Positions 1 to 5,986 of a DNA stretch of 5,986 nucleotides are shown one piece after another. A program made the position numbers and the translations under genes. Origin of the DNA: Cytophagales bacterium. Lineage in GTDB: Bacteria > Bacteroidota > Bacteroidia > Cytophagales > Cyclobacteriaceae. The DNA lies in the NCBI GenBank assembly GCA_003537495.1, contig DPSB01000242.1, positions 1 to 5,986 of the forward strand, written 5' to 3'. Below the pieces are notes generated by a model. The model ran no database searches. It worked only from the letters and a program-made list of their open reading frames with translations, and had not been told where the DNA came from. How positions within the stretch are numbered: the stretch's first letter is position 1; every line of letters starts with the position of its first letter.

Positions 1-1085
1 TACCATAGTAACAACCCTACATTTTTTGTTTTCGCATAGTCGGCCAGTAGTTTAACAGAATCATAACCAATTAACTTATCCCAGGTTGCATCCAACAGGC
101 AGTATTGCCATTTCATATCAGAAGCAAAATCGATATACCGCTTCTGAACATCGAATACTGTTGAATCATCCTTCTTCAAAATCCAACTCCACGAAGCTTT
201 GCCGGGTTTAATAAATGACCTGTCCATTTTCTTTGCAGGTTCGGCCAGATCAGTACCCAAGGTTGATTCCACTATTGTCTTTAAATCTCCAATCGCAATA
301 ATGCGCCACGGAGTTTGCCAAGGCAATGTAGATTCAGGATTCAATATACCATTGGTAAAAACTTCGGGCGTTTGCGGAAAGCCTATCTTATACTCATGGT
401 CAGGTGATTGCTGTTGAAGTGCCGTGCCACAATACGTTCGGCCCAGGTTTGCTTCAGTAAGCAACATCCAAACCTCATCATAGTTAAAGAGTGCCGGATA
501 CACCCAGCCATTTTTTGTTGGCGATGGCGTACCTGTAGCAATATCCATCATATAATGTGCTTCATAGGATGGGTTGGTATGTTCCCAACCTGATTGCGCT
601 TCGGTTTTAGGTTGTAACCATGCACGTGTGCCCTCGAAGAAATGAAAACTGGTTGCTTCCGATTTAATTTTTTTCACGTCAGTCGATTGCTCCGGAAACT
701 CATATCGAAAAGCAACACCATCGTTCGACACCTGAAACACAACATTCATCTTTCTTCCGGAAGTTGTAATTGTTTCAATCACCCGTTGTGTAGCCGTATA
801 GGTAATATCAGATTTTTTAGCAGTAAGTATTTGGTAGTGATCTGTAATTACTCTGGGTTGCGAAACTTTTATCACCTTAAGGTTGGTAGAAAAATCCTCG
901 TCTTCCCTGATAACACCCAGTTTCGAATCACGTAGTATTGGCTTACCCTGATACGAAATCGCATAGGTAAGTTGATCCATCCGACAGGAAACCAAAATCT
1001 TTTTGTCGGGGCTGTTAATAGTTACCGATTGTGCATATAAACACTGACTACCTAAAACAAATATGATTAACCAACATCTGAACAT
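1..1085 (-). CDS. Glycoside hydrolase family 97 enzyme, N-terminal part (runs off left edge)
   Basis: This is the first 361 residues of a secreted GH97 alpha-glycosidase; family members are usually about 640-700 residues. It opens with a signal peptide (residues 1-19, hydrophobic WLIIFVLG, likely cleavage in LYA|QS). Next comes the GH97 N-terminal beta-sandwich (about 22-290), with YEF at 128-130, NGWVYPALF at 192-200 and LLTEANL at 208-214. The start of the catalytic TIM barrel follows, with the family hallmark KPGKASWSW at 293-301 and the YIDFASDMKWQY segment at 317-328. GH97 includes inverting alpha-glucosidases (SusB type) and retaining alpha-galactosidases. The residues that separate them lie in the missing half, so specificity is open. 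An in-frame ATG at 1100 (MLIRCMFR...) is an alternative start. I prefer 1085 because an AGGTG-like sequence precedes it and it gives a compact signal peptide. The gene starts 18 bases after the esterase stop, so it is probably co-transcribed. Confidence 0.92.
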   Translation of the reverse strand, partial: MFRCWLIIFVLGSQCLYAQSVTINSPDKKILVSCRMDQLTYAISYQGKPILRDSKLGVIREDEDFSTNLKVIKVSQPRVITDHYQILTAKKSDITYTATQRVIETITTSGRKMNVVFQVSNDGVAFRYEFPEQSTDVKKIKSEATSFHFFEGTRAWLQPKTEAQSGWEHTNPSYEAHYMMDIATGTPSPTKNGWVYPALFNYDEVWMLLTEANLGRTYCGTALQQQSPDHEYKIGFPQTPEVFTNGILNPESTLPWQTPWRIIAIGDLKTIVESTLGTDLAEPAKKMDRSFIKPGKASWSWILKKDDSTVFDVQKRYIDFASDMKWQYCLLDATWDKLIGYDSVKLLADYAKTKNVGLLLW

Positions 1086-1103
1086 ACACCTAATTAACAT
1101 TAG

Positions 1104-4686
<3,583 letters not shown>

Positions 4687-4759
4687 TTCAAGTTTTAGTA
4701 AAACTACATTCCGTTTTGTTTGTGAGTATATCGGCATTATGTAAAAGATGTTGCTATAA
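4687..4759 (-). other. 73-base intergenic spacer, the longest in the cluster
   Basis: This AT-rich spacer separates the oxidoreductase stop from the chosen fucosidase start. I looked on the coding strand for the Bacteroidota promoter pattern (TTTG about 20 bases before TAnnTTTG) and found no good match. No GC-rich stem followed by a T-run, which would suggest a terminator, is present. It may simply be a leader or an mRNA-processing region within the operon. An internal start on the open frame (ATG at 4740, MPIYSQTKRN...) is possible but gives a poor signal-peptide arrangement. Confidence 0.5.
4691..4705 (-). promoter_or_regulatory. Small inverted repeat just upstream of the fucosidase start
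   Basis: On the coding strand AGTTTT-ACT-AAAACT forms a perfect six-base-pair stem with a three-base loop, ending four bases before the ATG at 4686. It covers the place where a ribosome would bind, so it could modulate initiation. With only one G-C pair it would be weak, and AT-rich spacers make such palindromes by chance. Its position is seen; a function is only inferred. Confidence 0.2.
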
Positions 4760-5887
4760 TTATGCAAACGTAAACTCCGGCAACGGAATAATCTTACCCC
4801 CTTGCCTGGCCGATTCGTGAGCAAGAATACCCACACAGGTAATGTTTGCCGATTGCGTTGCATTAGGATAAGGTTGTTTACCCAGTACCAATGCATTTAC
4901 AAATTCATGCACGAGGTGCGGATGTGAGCCACCATGGCCTGCACCTTGTGTAAACGATAAATGTTGATGTTCATCAGCATCGTACACACCCTTCGTAGTA
5001 AATCGTTGTATCGGTTCGGGTAAAAGCTTAGCAAAATCCGGGCATTCCACTTCTTCCGGAATTTCATGTTCTGGTTTTTTTGCCGTATGAACTACCAGTG
5101 GTTGGCCTTCAATCAGGGGCCACTCCACCGATTTTTTAGAACCGTATACTTCAAAGCTTTCGCGATACTGGCGGGCTACATCAAACAAAGAACGATACAC
5201 ATGTGCACTTACATCTGAGTCTTTCAGTTTTACATGCGTAGTCTCTACGGCATAAGGAGAGTTATAATGTTTAATCAGCTCTTCGCGTATGGTACCGGAA
5301 CCAAAGCACGAAACATACTCTGCTTCTTTTCTGAGCAACCCCAACACCGGCCCTACACAATGCGTGGCATAATACATAGGCGGAAGTCCAGGCCAATAGT
5401 TAGGCCAACCATCCATATCTTGTTGATGACTTGCCTTGATAAACTGCACTTTTCCTAATTCACCTTTCTCATACAATTCTTTCATGTACAGAAACTCGCG
5501 GGCATACACCACGGTTTCCATCATCATATAAGTAAGTCCTGTTTTCTGAGTAAGTCGAACAATTTCTTCGCATTCTTCCACCGTAGTGGCCATCGGTACG
5601 GTACAGGCCACATGCTTGCCGGCTTTTAAGGCTTTAATGGATTGAATACCATGATCGGGGATTGGAGTGTTGATGTGTACTGCATGAATGTCGGTATCTT
5701 TCAATAACTCATCGTAATCGGTATATCGTTTTTCAATACCAAATGCATTTCCGATTTCATCGAGCTTCGCTTTATTGCGTTGGCAGATAGCAGCCAACTT
5801 AACGCCCGGATATTTTTGGTAAATGGGAATAAACTCTGCCCCGAAGCCGAGGCCTATAATGGCGATGTTGATTGTTTTATTGCTCAT
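4760..5887 (-). CDS. Gfo/Idh/MocA-family NAD(P)-dependent oxidoreductase, GH109-like clade
   Basis: A 375-residue protein without a signal peptide, so expected in the cytoplasm. The N-terminal Rossmann fold (about 5-125) has a dinucleotide-binding loop IIGLGFGAEF (10-19). The NTPIPDH segment (73-79) and GKHVACTVPMATT (90-102) occupy the usual sugar-dehydrogenase positions. The alpha/beta substrate domain (about 126-350) contains MYYATHCVGP (171-180), with His176 as a likely active-site residue, and GAGHGGSHPHLVHEFV (315-330). The canonical Glu-Lys-Pro motif is replaced by Thr96-Val97-Pro98, so the usual lysine is absent. The YxTHxxGP and GHGG patterns recall GH109, whose members cleave glycosides by transient NAD-dependent oxidation. 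It could therefore be a sugar or glycoside dehydrogenase or a redox glycosidase. The ATG at 5887 lies three bases after the preceding stop, and no internal start fits the Rossmann fold better. It is placed in an operon with three secreted glycan-degrading enzymes. Confidence 0.9.
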   Translation of the reverse strand: MSNKTINIAIIGLGFGAEFIPIYQKYPGVKLAAICQRNKAKLDEIGNAFGIEKRYTDYDELLKDTDIHAVHINTPIPDHGIQSIKALKAGKHVACTVPMATTVEECEEIVRLTQKTGLTYMMMETVVYAREFLYMKELYEKGELGKVQFIKASHQQDMDGWPNYWPGLPPMYYATHCVGPVLGLLRKEAEYVSCFGSGTIREELIKHYNSPYAVETTHVKLKDSDVSAHVYRSLFDVARQYRESFEVYGSKKSVEWPLIEGQPLVVHTAKKPEHEIPEEVECPDFAKLLPEPIQRFTTKGVYDADEHQHLSFTQGAGHGGSHPHLVHEFVNALVLGKQPYPNATQSANITCVGILAHESARQGGKIIPLPEFTFA

Positions 5888-5890
5888 GTG

Positions 5891-5986
5891 TTAATCGTTT
5901 AATAATTTTTTCAAAAAATGAAGACCATCCTGTGCAAATCCATCTTGCGAAAGCGCCAGGTTTTTCCAGATGCACACCGCACCGGC
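5891..5986 (-). CDS. 3' end of an unidentified gene (C-terminal 31 residues only)
   Basis: Reading in from the right edge, one frame is open for 31 codons and ends with TAA three bases before the oxidoreductase ATG. The visible tail starts AGAVCIWKNLALSQDGF and finishes with an amphipathic, helix-like GLHFLKKLLND. I do not recognise the family from this short piece. A sugar isomerase/epimerase-type TIM barrel ending in a hydrophobic helix is one possibility, but it is not demonstrated. The frame is favoured because it is protein-like and meets the next start with operon-like spacing. A second frame in this segment is also open but reads into the oxidoreductase start and looks less natural. 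Confidence 0.6.
   Translation of the reverse strand, partial: AGAVCIWKNLALSQDGFAQDGLHFLKKLLND

Noticed and set aside
642..935. Plus-strand open frames in the first kilobase
   Set aside because: They are antisense to the GH97 N-terminal domain, which reads continuously on the minus strand from 1085 to the edge with family motifs.
1029..1046. Possible lipobox in the GH97 signal peptide (LGSQC)
   Set aside because: The residue before the cysteine is Gln rather than Gly, Ala or Ser, and a normal signal-peptidase I site (LYA|QS) follows, so lipoprotein processing is unlikely.
4687..4759. Promoter in the spacer before the fucosidase
   Set aside because: No TTTG / TAnnTTTG pair with proper spacing was found on the coding strand; AT-richness alone is not evidence.

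Overview
The window is a compact, single-strand gene cluster for carbohydrate breakdown, very likely from a member of the Bacteroidota (possibly a Cytophagales-type environmental lineage; the exact taxon cannot be fixed from this sequence). The grounds are moderately AT-rich DNA, few recognisable Shine-Dalgarno sequences, signal peptides ending in 'AQ', and the enzyme set itself: GH97, GH29, a tandem CE1 esterase and a Gfo/Idh/MocA protein. This combination is typical of polysaccharide utilisation loci (PULs) in that phylum. No SusC/SusD pair, sensor or transporter lies inside the window, so the PUL assignment is an inference.

All genes read on the minus strand, so transcription runs from high to low coordinates. 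In that order they are: (1) the last 31 codons of an unidentified gene (5891-5986); (2) a cytoplasmic Gfo/Idh/MocA-type NAD(P)-dependent oxidoreductase with GH109-like motifs and a substituted EKP motif (4760-5887); (3) a secreted GH29 alpha-L-fucosidase (3049-4686, with the start moved inward from the longest open frame); (4) a secreted 647-residue esterase with two CE1-type catalytic domains joined by a CBM48-like beta-sandwich (1104-3047); (5) the N-terminal 361 residues of a secreted GH97 glycoside hydrolase, which runs off the left edge (1-1085).

Gaps between genes are 3, 73, 1 and 18 bases. I see no convincing promoter or terminator between them, so they probably form one operon whose promoter lies beyond the right edge. 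Nothing is left as a long gene-free stretch.

A reasonable working model is that the three exported enzymes strip ester groups (acetyl, feruloyl or similar), alpha-L-fucose and another alpha-linked sugar (glucose, galactose or similar) from a decorated plant or algal glycan. The cytoplasmic oxidoreductase would then act on a released sugar or glycoside. The substrate cannot be read from the sequence. The most unusual points are the oxidoreductase's altered active-site motif and the two-catalytic-domain esterase.
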